From: SLSG01 sp964477035 | GTDB taxonomy: Bacteria > Bacteroidota > Bacteroidia > Bacteroidales > UBA7960 | Assembly: GCA_964477035.1 (NCBI GenBank) | Contig: CAYZCW010000008.1 | Coordinates: 62,001-126,000, forward strand | Direction: 5' to 3' | Length of the DNA stretch: 64,000 nucleotides | Shown: piece after piece, positions 1-9,813 of the stretch | Layout of the letters: every line of letters starts with the position of its first letter | Position numbering within the stretch: position 1 is the first letter of the stretch | The notes under the pieces: model-generated | Database searches by the model: none | Told to the model about the DNA's origin: nothing | What the model saw: the letters and a program-made list of their open reading frames with translations, nothing else | Translations under genes and position numbers: made by a program

Positions 1-31
1 AACACCTACAAAAGAATACCTGCTTTGCCCC

Positions 32-70
32 AAAAATAAAGAGGCTGTCCCCGCAACCGGGGACAGCCTC
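32..70 (-). terminator. Rho-independent terminator of the M3 peptidase gene
   Basis: A perfect 12-bp inverted repeat (41-52 with 59-70, loop GCAACC) lies 28 bases beyond the stop codon of the minus-strand peptidase gene. Read on the minus strand it is followed directly by a T-rich tract (TTTATTTTTG, 40-31). Strong stem, short loop and T tract in the correct order make this a convincing intrinsic terminator. Confidence 0.88.
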
Positions 71-97
71 CATGAATCGCTTGTATGCCAGTCCTTT

Positions 98-2197
98 CTA
101 GAGCAGGCCTTTCTGCCTCAGGAAGGGTTCGATGGTGGGTTCCTCGCCGCGGAAGCGCACATAGGCGTCCATCCCTTCATAGAGGGCATTGCCGGCCAGG
201 ATGTACTCACGGAATTTGGCCGCCAGTTCCTGGTTGAACAAATCCCCCGAGTCCTTGAAAGCATAGAAGGCGTCGGCATCCAGTATGCCCGCCCAGCGGT
301 ACACGTAATAGCCTGCCGCATAGCCGGTGCCGTGGATATGCCCGAAATTGGTGGTACGGTAACGGGGCACGATCTCGTCGATCAGGCCGATGCGGTTGAG
401 GGTGGCCTCCTCAAAGGCATTCACATCGATTTCATCGCCATGATCTGCCGTGTGCCAGTCCATGTCGAGGATGGCGGCGGCCAGGTATTCGACATTCAGG
501 AAACCCTGATTGAAATGCTGGGCATTGGTGAGCTTTTCGATCAGTTCATCCGGAATGGCTTCACCGGTTTCGTAGTGCAGGGCATATTCCTTCAGCAGGG
601 CGGGTTCGCCGGCCCAGTTCTCCATAATCTGGGAAGGCAGTTCCACGAAGTCGCGCGGCACGCTGCGGCTGGTGCGGCGGTATTGCCCATCAGCAAAGAA
701 GTTGTGCACGGCATGACCGAATTCGTGAAAATAAGTGGTCGTTTCATCCCAGCTCAGCATGGCAGGCTTGTCGCCTGAAGGGCGGGTGAAGTTCATCACC
801 ATGGTGACAATCGGGGTGACCTTCTCCCCGTTCTCATAGGCCCCGCTGCGGTAAGTCCCGCACCAGGCACCGCTGCGTTTGCCCGGACGCGGGTGGGGAT
901 CGATGTACAGCACGGCCAGGTGGCTGCCGTCGTGGTCGAGCACCTCAAAGGCCTCCACTTCCGGATGGTAGGTGGGAATCTCCGGCCGCTTGATGAAGGT
1001 CAGGCCCCACAGCTTGTTGGCCAGCAGGAAACTGCCCTGCCGCACATTGTCAATGGTGAAGTACGGCTTGACTTCTTCCTCGTTCAGGTCATACCGCTCG
1101 GAACGCACCTTCTCTGAATAGTACCACCAATCCCACGAAGCCAAATCGAAGTCCTTGCCTTCCCGGTCGATGATGGCCTGCATGTCCTCCCTTTCTCCTT
1201 TTGCTCGTGCCAGGGCGGGCTCCCATACCTGGTACAGGAAGTTGTACACATTCTCAGGTTTCTCGGCCATCTGGTCCTCCAGGAAAAAATCCGCGTAATT
1301 GTCGTAGCCCATCAGGCGGGACCGTTCCTGCCGCAGCTGCATCAGTTCGGCAAACAAGGCCTTGTTGTCGTGCTCATTGTCGTTATCGCCCCGCATGAAG
1401 TAGGCACGGTAGATTTGCTCCCGCAAGTCGCGGCGTTCGGAGAACTGCAGAAAGGGGGTCCAGCTGGGTTTGGCCAGGGTAAAGGCCCACTGCCCTTCAT
1501 GGCCAAGGCGGCTTGCCTCGGTGGCGGCAGACTGGATCACATCGGCCGGCAGGCCTTCCAGGCCGGCCTCATCCTCGATCACCAGCACAAAGCCGTTGTT
1601 CTCGGCCAGCAGGTTCTCACCCAGTTGCAGGGAGATCATGGACATTCTTTCGTTGAGTTCCTTGAGCTTTTCGCGCTCCCCTTCAGGCAGGGCCGCCCCG
1701 CTGCGTTCAAAGTCACGATAGATCTTCTCCACCAGCCGCATCTGCTCCCGGTCCAGGTCCATGCTCTCTCGGTTCTCGTAAACGGCCTGGATGCGCTCGA
1801 ACAAGGCCTGGTTCAGCCGGATCTCGTTGCTGTGCGCCGACAGCATGGGGGTGGTCTCCCGGGCGATCTCCTGCAGACGGGGGTTGGTCTCTGCACTGCG
1901 CAGCCCGCCAAATACCGGGCTGACCTTGCGCATCAGGGCGCCGCTGTTGTCATACGCCACGATGGTGTTCTCGAAGGTCGGCTCCTCCGGGTTGTTGATG
2001 ATCGCATCGATCTCGGCCTTTTCCTGCCGGATGGCTTCCTCATAGGCCGGCAAAAAATGTTCGTCCTGGATCTTGTCAAACGGGGGCGCCCCGAAAGGGG
2101 TGTCCCATTCCGCAAAGAAGGGGTTCTCCTCCACGGCCTGCGAACAGGCCGACAACATGACCATGGCTGGCATAATCAATAAAAACAGTTTTCTCAT
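98..2197 (-). CDS. M3 family metallopeptidase (oligopeptidase A / Dcp-like), lipoprotein
   Basis: Predicted 699-aa zinc oligopeptidase that would cleave short peptides in the periplasm. The thermolysin-type zinc motif HEFGH is at residues 491-495, with the third ligand expected in the following helix (MENWAGEP). The N-terminus chosen here (MRKLFLLIMPAMVMLSAC) is a lipoprotein signal with Cys in the lipobox; the reading frame stays open 22 codons further up to 2263, but that extension would bury the signal. Length matches Dcp/oligopeptidase A (about 680-700 aa). It is transcribed away from the tricorn-like gene behind it, has its own -7 element and ends in a strong terminator, so it is probably monocistronic. 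Dipeptidyl carboxypeptidase versus oligopeptidase activity cannot be separated by eye. Confidence 0.93.
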   Translation of the reverse strand: MRKLFLLIMPAMVMLSACSQAVEENPFFAEWDTPFGAPPFDKIQDEHFLPAYEEAIRQEKAEIDAIINNPEEPTFENTIVAYDNSGALMRKVSPVFGGLRSAETNPRLQEIARETTPMLSAHSNEIRLNQALFERIQAVYENRESMDLDREQMRLVEKIYRDFERSGAALPEGEREKLKELNERMSMISLQLGENLLAENNGFVLVIEDEAGLEGLPADVIQSAATEASRLGHEGQWAFTLAKPSWTPFLQFSERRDLREQIYRAYFMRGDNDNEHDNKALFAELMQLRQERSRLMGYDNYADFFLEDQMAEKPENVYNFLYQVWEPALARAKGEREDMQAIIDREGKDFDLASWDWWYYSEKVRSERYDLNEEEVKPYFTIDNVRQGSFLLANKLWGLTFIKRPEIPTYHPEVEAFEVLDHDGSHLAVLYIDPHPRPGKRSGAWCGTYRSGAYENGEKVTPIVTMVMNFTRPSGDKPAMLSWDETTTYFHEFGHAVHNFFADGQYRRTSRSVPRDFVELPSQIMENWAGEPALLKEYALHYETGEAIPDELIEKLTNAQHFNQGFLNVEYLAAAILDMDWHTADHGDEIDVNAFEEATLNRIGLIDEIVPRYRTTNFGHIHGTGYAAGYYVYRWAGILDADAFYAFKDSGDLFNQELAAKFREYILAGNALYEGMDAYVRFRGEEPTIEPFLRQKGLL

Positions 2198-2315
2198 GGG
2201 TTGATGAATGGTTTTTTTGCGGACCCCAGGGGTTCCATGCCAGCGGGATAACGCCCTCGGCACGTGGCCCGGCCGGGCCGCAGGTTGGGTTAATAATGTA
2301 CAGGCATCAAGGCCA

Positions 2316-2323
2316 CAAAGTTA
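2316..2323 (-). promoter_or_regulatory. -7 promoter element (TAnnTTTG) for the M3 peptidase gene
   Basis: The minus strand reads TAACTTTG, an exact match to the Bacteroidota sigma-70 -7 consensus TAnnTTTG. It is about 110 bases upstream of the chosen start at 2197. No clear -33 TTTG is seen at the usual distance. Confidence 0.5.
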
Positions 2324-2401
2324 AGACAATTATCAATCGACGGCATCATGATATTAAAAAAGACAGGATGCGTCATTGCCGGACGGGCGTAAAGGCCGTC
2401 C

Positions 2402-5400
2402 CTACCTGGCACCCGGCCGGCGGTAACGAACCGGAGGTTCCGGCTCTTCCTGCAGTTCGACCCCTTCGGTTTCCAGGAGGTTCAAGGCCTCCTGCACGGC
2501 ACGCCACAGCTGGGGATCCTCGCCCCGGATCAGTGCGGCGGGCAGCTGCTCCACCTCGATGTCGGGGGCCACCCCTTCGGCCTCCACGGCCCAGCGCCCA
2601 TCCACATCGAAGAAACCGCCCCGGGGCGCCATCATGCGTCCCCCATCCACAAAGGAAGGTGTATCCCAGATGCCGACCAGTCCGCCCCAGGTACGGGTAC
2701 CCACCAGCGGCCCCAGCGCCATGTTGCGGAACATATAGGGCAGTAAATCGCCGCCCGAGCCCGCGCGTTCGTTGATGATCATGACCTTGGGACCCCAGAT
2801 GCCGGCCATGGGCGTGGTGAACGGCCTGCGGTCCGCCGCCTTGGAGTTGAAATACCCGTGCAGCCTTCGGGCCATGATATCCACCATGTAATCGGCGGCG
2901 GATCCTCCCCCGTTGTTGCGCTCGTCTATAATGACCCCCTTCTTGTCCTGCTGGGCAAAGTAATAGCGGTTGAAGAAGGTGTAACCCCCACCGCCGGTAT
3001 TCGGCAGGTACACGTAGGCCAGCCGGCCGCCGGACCACGCATCCACCTTGCGGCGGTTATCTTCCACCCAGTCGAACATACGGAGCTGGGACTCATTGGC
3101 TACCGGCACCACGGTTACCAGCCGCGATCCTTCCATCACGGGACGGTCATTGACCCGGAGCACGGTCTGCCGGTTGGCGGTGGCCTCAAAATAGCGGTAG
3201 AGGTTGTCGGATGGGTCGATAACCACCCCGTCCACCTCCAGCAGGTAGTCGCCCTCCCGCACCCCGATTCCGGGTTCGGCCAGGGGCGCCCTGAGGCCCG
3301 GGTTCCATCTTTCGCCGGTGTATATCTTGCGGATTCGGAAGGCCCCGTTTTCCCGCGTCAGGTCGGCGCCCAGCAAGCCCACGGGAACCTGCTCCACCGA
3401 AGGCATGTCTCCGCCATGAACATAGGAATGGCCAATGGCCACCTCCCCGCCCATGATCTCGACCACATAGTTCAGATCACTGCGGTGGCGCACATGCTCC
3501 ACCCAGGGACGGTACCACCCGTAAATCTCGTTCCAGGGCGCGCCATGCACGTTGTCCACATACAGGAAGTCGCGCTGCAGCCTCCAACCCTCGCGGAATA
3601 TCTGCCGCCACTCGGCCTCCGGCCCGATACGCATGCGCAGCCGGCCGGCAGCCTCCAGCCTGCCGTCCCCGGGACTGCGGGCAGGGCCACCCGCATCCAC
3701 GATGCCCCAGGTGGAGCCGCTGCGGTACAGCAGGGACTTCCGGTCATGGGATGCCACGGCCTCCTGAACCGGGGAAAGGAAGGCCTCCGCCTTGCGGTCT
3801 TTGATGTTGTACCGGTGCAGGGTCCAGCCGGGCTGGTGGGGGACGGATTCCAGGTAGAAGACTTGGTTCTCCGGACCCTCCACCAGTCCCGCATAATTCC
3901 TCGGGGGGATGTCCACCGCCACGATCCGCTCCATCAGTCCCTCCGGGTCGATGCGCACGGCAGGCGTCCCTGCCTCCTCCGGGGCGGGATCTTCCCCGCG
4001 CCTTCCCCTGCCGGACTCCTGTGCGGGTTCCTCAGTTTCAGGCTCCACGGACACCTGCTCCTCATCGCTGCGCGGCAGCAGGGGGGAGACCCCGTCGGCC
4101 GCCAGGACGGCGAGGTACAGGGCCCGCGTCACGGGACGGTCGAAGGAACTCATGTCGAGCCAGCCCGTATTGAGGCCGTAATCGGTGCTGGCAAGAAAAT
4201 ACAGGTATTTTCCCGAGGCATCCCAGACCGGGGTGACGGCATCGGCCATGCCGTCGGTCACCTGGATGCGCTGCCCGGTTTCCACATGGTAGACCACGAT
4301 GGCTTTGAAAAGATTGTCCAGCGTATGTGCGTAGGCGATCCAGCGGCTGTCGGGCGACCATACCGGGTTCATGGTCCGTTCGGGCCGCACAAACCGGTCC
4401 GTATCCACCAGGGTGACCCGCCCGCTGTCCAGGTCCACGTAATACAGGTTCAGGTGGGTGTCGGTATAGGCGATGTACTTCCCGTCGGGCGACCAGGCCG
4501 GACGGAAAAAGAAGCTCGGATCGGGAAGGTCATAAGCCCTCGGGGGGGCCATGCCCTCCTGCTCACCCACCATGAGGCGGTATTCACCACCCTGGTCCGA
4601 AAACCAGGCGATGCGGCCGCCGTCGGGCGACCAGACGGGATAACGGTCTGCGGCGCCCGGGCTGCGGGTGATGTTGCGCCAGGGGCCATGCTCCTTCGGT
4701 ACGGTAAATACCTCGCCCCTGTACTCGAACAGCGCCCGCTGCCCCCTGGGGGACAGGGAGGCGTTCTGCAGGGCGGTGGCCGGGACGTCCTCCCAGCGAT
4801 CGCGCGACCAGTGGAAATCCCCCCGGACATGAATGACCAGCCGCTCGGTCTGTCCGCTTTCAGGGTCAAGCACATGCAGCGCACCCCCTTGTTCATACAC
4901 GATGACACCGCCACCGGAGGCCAGGTTCTTCACGTCAAAGTCCGCATGAAAGGTCTCCTGCCTCAATGCCATGGTCGTCGGATGGAACGACCAGATGTTG
5001 GCGGCAAAATCCCGTTCGGAAATGAAAAACACCCTGTCATCATGCCAGATGGGCTTCATATGCCTTTCCCCGTCATGCTGGGGGGTGGTGACCAGGTGGT
5101 GGTCCTGCAGGTCCAGGATCCAGATGGGCTTGGCCTGCCCCGCCCGGTAATTGCGCCATTCCGGGTCCCAGAAACCCACCTCCTGGTAAGCCATATACCG
5201 TCCGTCGGGCGAAAGGTCACCGGCCACGGCGCGCGGCACCGGCAGCGGCTCGGGGGTCCCCCCTTCCCGGTGCACCTTATAGAACCGGGATTCCCGTGTG
5301 GGCACGGCCTCCCGGGAGGAGACAAACACCACGTGCTGCCCGTCGGGCGTCACGTAAACGTCTGTATTGCCATCGTACTGTGCGGTGAAGGCGATGTGCC

Positions 5401-5623
5401 GTCCGTCGGGAGAAAAGTGCGGGTGGCTCTCAGCCCCCTCATTGCTGGTCAGGCGCCAGGCATCTCCTCCCGAACGGTCCGCCGCCCACAAATCATTGGC
5501 ATAAACAAATACGATGCGGGCGTCGCTCACGGTGGGCTGACGCAACAGGAGGGTGCCCTGTCCCGCCGCTGCCAGGGAGAGGAATGCCATCATCCCCGTC
5601 ATAACCATTGTCCTTGTTTTCAT
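2402..5623 (-). CDS. Tricorn-like S41 family protease with beta-propeller and PDZ domains
   Basis: Predicted 1073-aa secreted or periplasmic serine protease of the tricorn type, which degrades peptides to very short products. A signal peptide (about residues 1-21) precedes two TolB/PD40-like beta-propellers marked by repeated SPDG motifs (about 25-320 and 320-560), an acidic Glu/Pro-rich linker (about 505-545), a tricorn C1/PDZ region and the S41 catalytic domain. Likely catalytic residues are His732 (AIGHSYV) and Ser956 (NERAGSGGD). Length is close to bacterial homologues (about 1070-1100). In the first propeller, NTDVYV runs straight into TPDGQ; homologues usually carry about 20 further residues here (a strand with a GGxPRRLT motif), so one blade seems shortened by an in-frame deletion. 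Confidence 0.92.
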   Translation of the reverse strand: MKTRTMVMTGMMAFLSLAAAGQGTLLLRQPTVSDARIVFVYANDLWAADRSGGDAWRLTSNEGAESHPHFSPDGRHIAFTAQYDGNTDVYVTPDGQHVVFVSSREAVPTRESRFYKVHREGGTPEPLPVPRAVAGDLSPDGRYMAYQEVGFWDPEWRNYRAGQAKPIWILDLQDHHLVTTPQHDGERHMKPIWHDDRVFFISERDFAANIWSFHPTTMALRQETFHADFDVKNLASGGGVIVYEQGGALHVLDPESGQTERLVIHVRGDFHWSRDRWEDVPATALQNASLSPRGQRALFEYRGEVFTVPKEHGPWRNITRSPGAADRYPVWSPDGGRIAWFSDQGGEYRLMVGEQEGMAPPRAYDLPDPSFFFRPAWSPDGKYIAYTDTHLNLYYVDLDSGRVTLVDTDRFVRPERTMNPVWSPDSRWIAYAHTLDNLFKAIVVYHVETGQRIQVTDGMADAVTPVWDASGKYLYFLASTDYGLNTGWLDMSSFDRPVTRALYLAVLAADGVSPLLPRSDEEQVSVEPETEEPAQESGRGRRGEDPAPEEAGTPAVRIDPEGLMERIVAVDIPPRNYAGLVEGPENQVFYLESVPHQPGWTLHRYNIKDRKAEAFLSPVQEAVASHDRKSLLYRSGSTWGIVDAGGPARSPGDGRLEAAGRLRMRIGPEAEWRQIFREGWRLQRDFLYVDNVHGAPWNEIYGWYRPWVEHVRHRSDLNYVVEIMGGEVAIGHSYVHGGDMPSVEQVPVGLLGADLTRENGAFRIRKIYTGERWNPGLRAPLAEPGIGVREGDYLLEVDGVVIDPSDNLYRYFEATANRQTVLRVNDRPVMEGSRLVTVVPVANESQLRMFDWVEDNRRKVDAWSGGRLAYVYLPNTGGGGYTFFNRYYFAQQDKKGVIIDERNNGGGSAADYMVDIMARRLHGYFNSKAADRRPFTTPMAGIWGPKVMIINERAGSGGDLLPYMFRNMALGPLVGTRTWGGLVGIWDTPSFVDGGRMMAPRGGFFDVDGRWAVEAEGVAPDIEVEQLPAALIRGEDPQLWRAVQEALNLLETEGVELQEEPEPPVRYRRPGAR

Positions 5624-5650
5624 TGGCTGTTGATTTAAATTAAGACGGCG

Positions 5651-5658
5651 CTAATGTA
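5651..5658 (-). promoter_or_regulatory. Possible -7 element for the tricorn-like gene
   Basis: Minus-strand TACATTAG matches TAnnTTTG at five of the six fixed positions and lies 28 bases before the ATG at 5623, in an AT-rich gap shared with the divergent M28 gene. Weak on its own. Confidence 0.35.
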
Positions 5659-5671
5659 AAAAAAAACGGCC

Positions 5672-5700
5672 TTTGCCTACAACGAATTTTTGTACTTTTG
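5672..5700 (+). promoter_or_regulatory. Promoter (TTTG-N17-TACTTTTG) for the M28 peptidase gene
   Basis: TTTG at 5672-5675 and TACTTTTG at 5693-5700 are separated by 17 bases, fitting the Bacteroidota TTTG...TAnnTTTG promoter. Transcription would start near 5707, giving a leader of about 43 bases before the ATG at 5750. This is the clearest two-part promoter in the window. Confidence 0.65.
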
Positions 5701-5749
5701 AGCGCTTGCATATCCATGACATTGACCCACCACAGAGACTTTTAGTGCC

Positions 5750-7288
5750 ATGATCACTCCCACCAGAACCATCAGATCCCTCAGCCTCATCCTTCTGCTG
5801 CTCCTTGCCGGCCTGCACGGCAGGGCGCAGGACAGGCCCAACTACGGTCAAAACGACAGGGAGGTCCTGCTGAAGGCATTGCACGCCGTGCCGGAAGACA
5901 GCATCACCCACTGGATGCACACCCTGATAGCCCCCGGAATGCGGGGCCGCCTGGCCGGCGACATAGGGTATGACCGCGCCGCCCACTGGGCCGCCGGGAA
6001 GCTATCCGCCTGGGGGCTGCAGCCCTTTTTCGGCCACCAGGGATTCTTTCAGGTGTTCGACCAGCCTTATACCCTCATCCGTGATACAGGGAGCCTCAGC
6101 CTGCTTGTGCCGATGAACGGAGAGGACCTTCTCAGAAAGGATTACCAGTACGCCCTTGATTACTGGCCCTGGGGCGTGTCGGGCAGCGGACAGGTCAAAG
6201 GAGAGGTGGTCTATGCGGGCTACGGCATCACAGCCCCCGAACTGGGATACGACGACTTTGCCGGGGTGGATGTGGCAGGAAAAATTGTCCTGTGCGAGCT
6301 GGGCATTCCCTACGCAGGGACCGACCCGGACATCCTCACCCGCTGGCAGCCCTACCGGGAGGTCCAGTATAAAATACAGAACGCCATCAGGCACGGCGCC
6401 CGGGGGATGCTGTTTGCCTACCACGTGGCCGGCCCCCGCCCCACGGTAGATCCCGGGTTCGTGTTTCTGGCCGTGGCCGACCATGTCGTGGAAGATTTTT
6501 TCAGTGGCACCGGAAGGGACCGGAAGGCCTTGCGCGAAGGCATCAACCGGGACCTGCAGCCCGCCTCTTTTCCCACCGGCAAGCTGGCGGAAATGAGCCT
6601 TACGATCGAACATTACCCGGACGGCAAGACATCCAATGTGGTGGCCATGATCGAAGGAAAGCACCCGGAGCTCAAACAGGAGTACCTGGTGGTCGGAGCC
6701 CACCTGGACCACCTGGGGATGATGCCGGTATTGTTTCCGGGGGCGCTTGACAATGCCTCCGGGGTGGCCATCGCCCTGGGCGTGGCCAAGGCCATCAGCC
6801 AGGCCGGCATCCAGCTGGACCGGAGCGTGGTCATCCTGCTGTTTGGCGCGGAAGAAGTCGGCCTGGTCGGGGCCACCTGGTTCGTGGAGCATTTTCCGTA
6901 TCCGACGGACCGCATCAAAATGATGATCAACCTGGACATGGTGGGCCGCGGCAATGCCCTGTTTGCCGCCACCTCCGACCCCTGGGCGGCACTGCTCCCG
7001 TACTTCGAGCGCAACAACGAGCTGTGGGTGCACCGCCCCATGATGACGCGCAGCGGTCCGTGGGCTTACTCCTTCCGGCCCCGCACCGACGGGGCGGTGT
7101 TCAGCAACTTCCGCATCCCCACCATCCATTTCGGGGCCCGCGGGGCTTCGGGGCGCAGCCTCTATCATGTACCGGAGGACGACATGCGGCAGATCGAGGT
7201 GGAGATTATGCGCGATGTGGTCAAGCTGCTGACGATGACCCTCACGGACCTGGCCAATGAGCCGGTCATTTTTTCCGGTGCCGATTAA
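5750..7288 (+). CDS. M28 family zinc aminopeptidase with PA domain
   Basis: Predicted 512-aa exported aminopeptidase. A signal peptide (about residues 1-26, ending GRAQ) is followed by a short N-terminal region, a protease-associated (PA) insert with VKGEVVYAGYG and VAGKIVLCE (about 145-240), and the M28 catalytic core. Five expected di-zinc ligands or catalytic residues are visible: His in GAHLDHLG, Asp in ALDNASG, Glu-Glu in GAEEVGL, Asp in NLDMVG and His in YHVPEDD near the C-terminus. Start chosen 50 bases after a good promoter. It is divergent from the tricorn-like protease, so the two may be expressed together. The dmsA-like gene follows after 63 bases with no visible terminator, so read-through into it is possible. 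Confidence 0.93.
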   Translation: MITPTRTIRSLSLILLLLLAGLHGRAQDRPNYGQNDREVLLKALHAVPEDSITHWMHTLIAPGMRGRLAGDIGYDRAAHWAAGKLSAWGLQPFFGHQGFFQVFDQPYTLIRDTGSLSLLVPMNGEDLLRKDYQYALDYWPWGVSGSGQVKGEVVYAGYGITAPELGYDDFAGVDVAGKIVLCELGIPYAGTDPDILTRWQPYREVQYKIQNAIRHGARGMLFAYHVAGPRPTVDPGFVFLAVADHVVEDFFSGTGRDRKALREGINRDLQPASFPTGKLAEMSLTIEHYPDGKTSNVVAMIEGKHPELKQEYLVVGAHLDHLGMMPVLFPGALDNASGVAIALGVAKAISQAGIQLDRSVVILLFGAEEVGLVGATWFVEHFPYPTDRIKMMINLDMVGRGNALFAATSDPWAALLPYFERNNELWVHRPMMTRSGPWAYSFRPRTDGAVFSNFRIPTIHFGARGASGRSLYHVPEDDMRQIEVEIMRDVVKLLTMTLTDLANEPVIFSGAD

Positions 7289-7351
7289 CGGCCTCCGGCA
7301 GGTCGCGGGCACCGGAACGCCCACCATGGTCCGAATAAACAGTCAACCCGT

Positions 7352-9802
7352 ATGCAAGACGCACTTGGCAACCACTACGACTCCGTTCCCGATCCCGATG
7401 AACTGGGCATCGACCGCCGCTGTTTTCTTCGGATGGGGGCCCTGTTTGCCGGGGGCCTGGCTGCGCTGGGCGGGATCAGCGGCTGCCGGACCCGGGAGAT
7501 CGACCCGGTGGCCCTGGCTTCCGGGGAGTTGCTGCAGGGCGCGCACATTGTAAGGACCGGCTGCCCGGCCCACAACTGCGGGGGCCGCTGCGTGCTGAAA
7601 CTGCACATCAAGGACGGCACCATCCGACGAATAGAAACCGACGACAGGCCGCATGACGACATCAGCGATCCCCAGCTGAGGGCGTGCATACGCGGGAGGG
7701 CCTACCGCCGCAGGCAGTACCATCCGGACCGGCTCAAATACCCCATGAAACGGGTGGGCCAAAGGGGCCAAGGCCGCTTCGAACGCATCTCCTGGGATGA
7801 AGCCCTGGACACCATGGCATCCCAGCTAAGCCGCATCAGGGAACAGTACGGGAACGATGCCATTCTGGTTCCCTACGGCACAGGCAGCTACAACCAGACC
7901 AACGGAAGGCAGACGGCGGCCCGCCTGATGAACCTCTACGGAGGCTCTCTGGGCTTTTACAACAGCTACAGCTGGGCATGCATCTCCATGGCCACCCCCT
8001 ATGTCTACGGCACGAATGTCACCGGCAACCAGCGACAGGACTGGGTCAACTCCCGCTACATCATCATGTGGGGGTGGAACCCGGCCGAGATGCGCGATGG
8101 CACCAACAGCGAATACTTCATCAAAAAGGCCAGGGAAAACGGGGCCAGGGTGGTTTGCATCGACCCGCGCATGAGCATGAGCGCCACGGCCCTGGCCGAT
8201 GAATGGATTCCCATCAGGCCGGGCACCGACGTGGCCCTGATGAGCGCCATGGCCCATGTCATCATCTCGGAAGGCCTGCACGACGAAGACTTCATCCGCC
8301 GCTGCTGCACCGGTTTTGACAAATCGCAGATGCCTCCGGGGCTGGAGCATGAGGAAAGCTATTCGGATTATATCTTCGGCACCCGCGACGGGCAGCCGAA
8401 AACGCCCGAATGGGCCGAGGCCATCACCGGCATCCCCCGGCAGACGATCCGGCGCATCGCCCGCGAATACGGGTCCGTCAGGCCGGCCATGCTATACCAG
8501 GGCTACGGCATGCAGCGCCGCGCTTACGGGGAACAGCCCGTGCTGGGCGGCTGCGTCCTGGCCGCCATTACCGGCAATGTGGGCATCCCGGGAGGCTGGG
8601 CCAGCGGCATCGCGCTGCAGGCCGGGGACGGAGGCCCTTTCTGGAATGTGTTTCCTGTGGGCCGCAATCCGGTGCGGGCCACCATCCCGGTCTTTTTGTG
8701 GACCGAAGCGGTGCTGCGGGGCAGGGAGATGGGGCCGGAGGACGGGGTCCGGGGCGCCGAACGGCTGCAGAACGACATCAAGCTGATCTGGTGCGTGGCC
8801 TCCAACATCCTGATCAACCAGCATGCGGATGTGAACCGTTCCGCCCGGATCCTGGCCGACGAAAACCTGGTGGAGTTCATTGCGGTCCAGGACCAGTTCC
8901 TGACGCCCTCGGCGCGCTTTGCCGACCTGGTGCTGCCCGTCTGCACCCAGTTCGAGACCTGGGGGCTGGAAGACGGCTGGAAATACGGGGATGAGGTGAT
9001 CCTCATGCCCAAGGTGGCGGAGCCGCCCTTCGAGACCAAAAGCGATTACCAGATCTGCAGCGAGCTGGCCCGCCGGCTCGGCCTGGAGGAAGCCTATACT
9101 TTGGGCCGCAGCGAGCGGGACTGGATCGAATGGGCCGTAAAGCATTACCGCAACACCCGCTTCCCGGACATCCCCAGCCTGGACAAGCTCCACGAGATGA
9201 ACCGGGGGGTGTATTCCACCCCGGTGACGGAACCAAAGATTGCCTTTGCGGACTTCCGGCGCGACCCGGAACGGCACCCTCTCAACACCCCCTCGGGCAA
9301 GGTGGAGCTGTTCTCCAGGCGCCTGTACGACATGGGCAAACCCGACACCATCCCGGCGGTACCCAAGTACATCCAGGAGTGGGAAAGCCCGTTCGGGGTG
9401 GAGAGTCAGCGCTTTCCGCTCCAGGCCATCGGTCACCACTACATGCCCAGGGTGCACTCCACCCATGACGGGATCGACTGGCTGGAAGAAGCCTTCCCCC
9501 AGCGGCTGTTCATCAACCCCATCGATGCCGGGCCCCGGGGGATACAGGATGGGGACGAGGTGCTGGTTTACAACGACCGGGGAAAGATCCTCATCCCCTG
9601 CCGGCTGAGCCGCAAGATCATGCCCGGGGTGGTGAACATCCCCCAGGGTGCCTGGTGGCAACCGGATAAGGACGGGGTGGACCGCAGGGGGAATGTGAAC
9701 GTGCTGACCAGCCACCGGTGGACCCCCCTGGCTTTCGGCAATGCGCAACACACGATCATGGTGGAGGTTCAGAAGGCAGCATCCAAAAACAAACCCGTCT
9801 AA
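7352..9802 (+). CDS. dmsA: DMSO-reductase-family molybdopterin oxidoreductase, catalytic subunit
   Basis: Predicted 816-aa bis-MGD catalytic subunit of an anaerobic respiratory reductase. The N-terminus has a twin-arginine signal (DRRCFLRMGALFAGG), so the enzyme would be exported folded. A [4Fe-4S] Cys motif follows (TGCPAHNCGGRC, then ACIRGRAYRR), then the molybdopterin domains and a C-terminal MGD-binding domain (RLFINPIDAGPRGIQDGD). A Ser-containing stretch (YNSYSWACIS) sits where DmsA-type enzymes ligate Mo with Ser. Subunit order A-B-C and the strongly DmsB-like partner support the DMSO reductase assignment, but the true substrate (DMSO, TMAO or another S/N-oxide) cannot be fixed. First gene of a five-gene cluster. 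Confidence 0.9.
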   Translation: MQDALGNHYDSVPDPDELGIDRRCFLRMGALFAGGLAALGGISGCRTREIDPVALASGELLQGAHIVRTGCPAHNCGGRCVLKLHIKDGTIRRIETDDRPHDDISDPQLRACIRGRAYRRRQYHPDRLKYPMKRVGQRGQGRFERISWDEALDTMASQLSRIREQYGNDAILVPYGTGSYNQTNGRQTAARLMNLYGGSLGFYNSYSWACISMATPYVYGTNVTGNQRQDWVNSRYIIMWGWNPAEMRDGTNSEYFIKKARENGARVVCIDPRMSMSATALADEWIPIRPGTDVALMSAMAHVIISEGLHDEDFIRRCCTGFDKSQMPPGLEHEESYSDYIFGTRDGQPKTPEWAEAITGIPRQTIRRIAREYGSVRPAMLYQGYGMQRRAYGEQPVLGGCVLAAITGNVGIPGGWASGIALQAGDGGPFWNVFPVGRNPVRATIPVFLWTEAVLRGREMGPEDGVRGAERLQNDIKLIWCVASNILINQHADVNRSARILADENLVEFIAVQDQFLTPSARFADLVLPVCTQFETWGLEDGWKYGDEVILMPKVAEPPFETKSDYQICSELARRLGLEEAYTLGRSERDWIEWAVKHYRNTRFPDIPSLDKLHEMNRGVYSTPVTEPKIAFADFRRDPERHPLNTPSGKVELFSRRLYDMGKPDTIPAVPKYIQEWESPFGVESQRFPLQAIGHHYMPRVHSTHDGIDWLEEAFPQRLFINPIDAGPRGIQDGDEVLVYNDRGKILIPCRLSRKIMPGVVNIPQGAWWQPDKDGVDRRGNVNVLTSHRWTPLAFGNAQHTIMVEVQKAASKNKPV

Positions 9803-9813
9803 ACCCATGACCC

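Noticed and set aside
2858..5638. Very long plus-strand open frame (926 aa) opposite the tricorn-like gene
   Set aside because: It lies wholly antisense to a gene with clear domain motifs. Its product is Gly/His/Pro-rich with no domain, as expected from the reverse frame of GC-rich codons.
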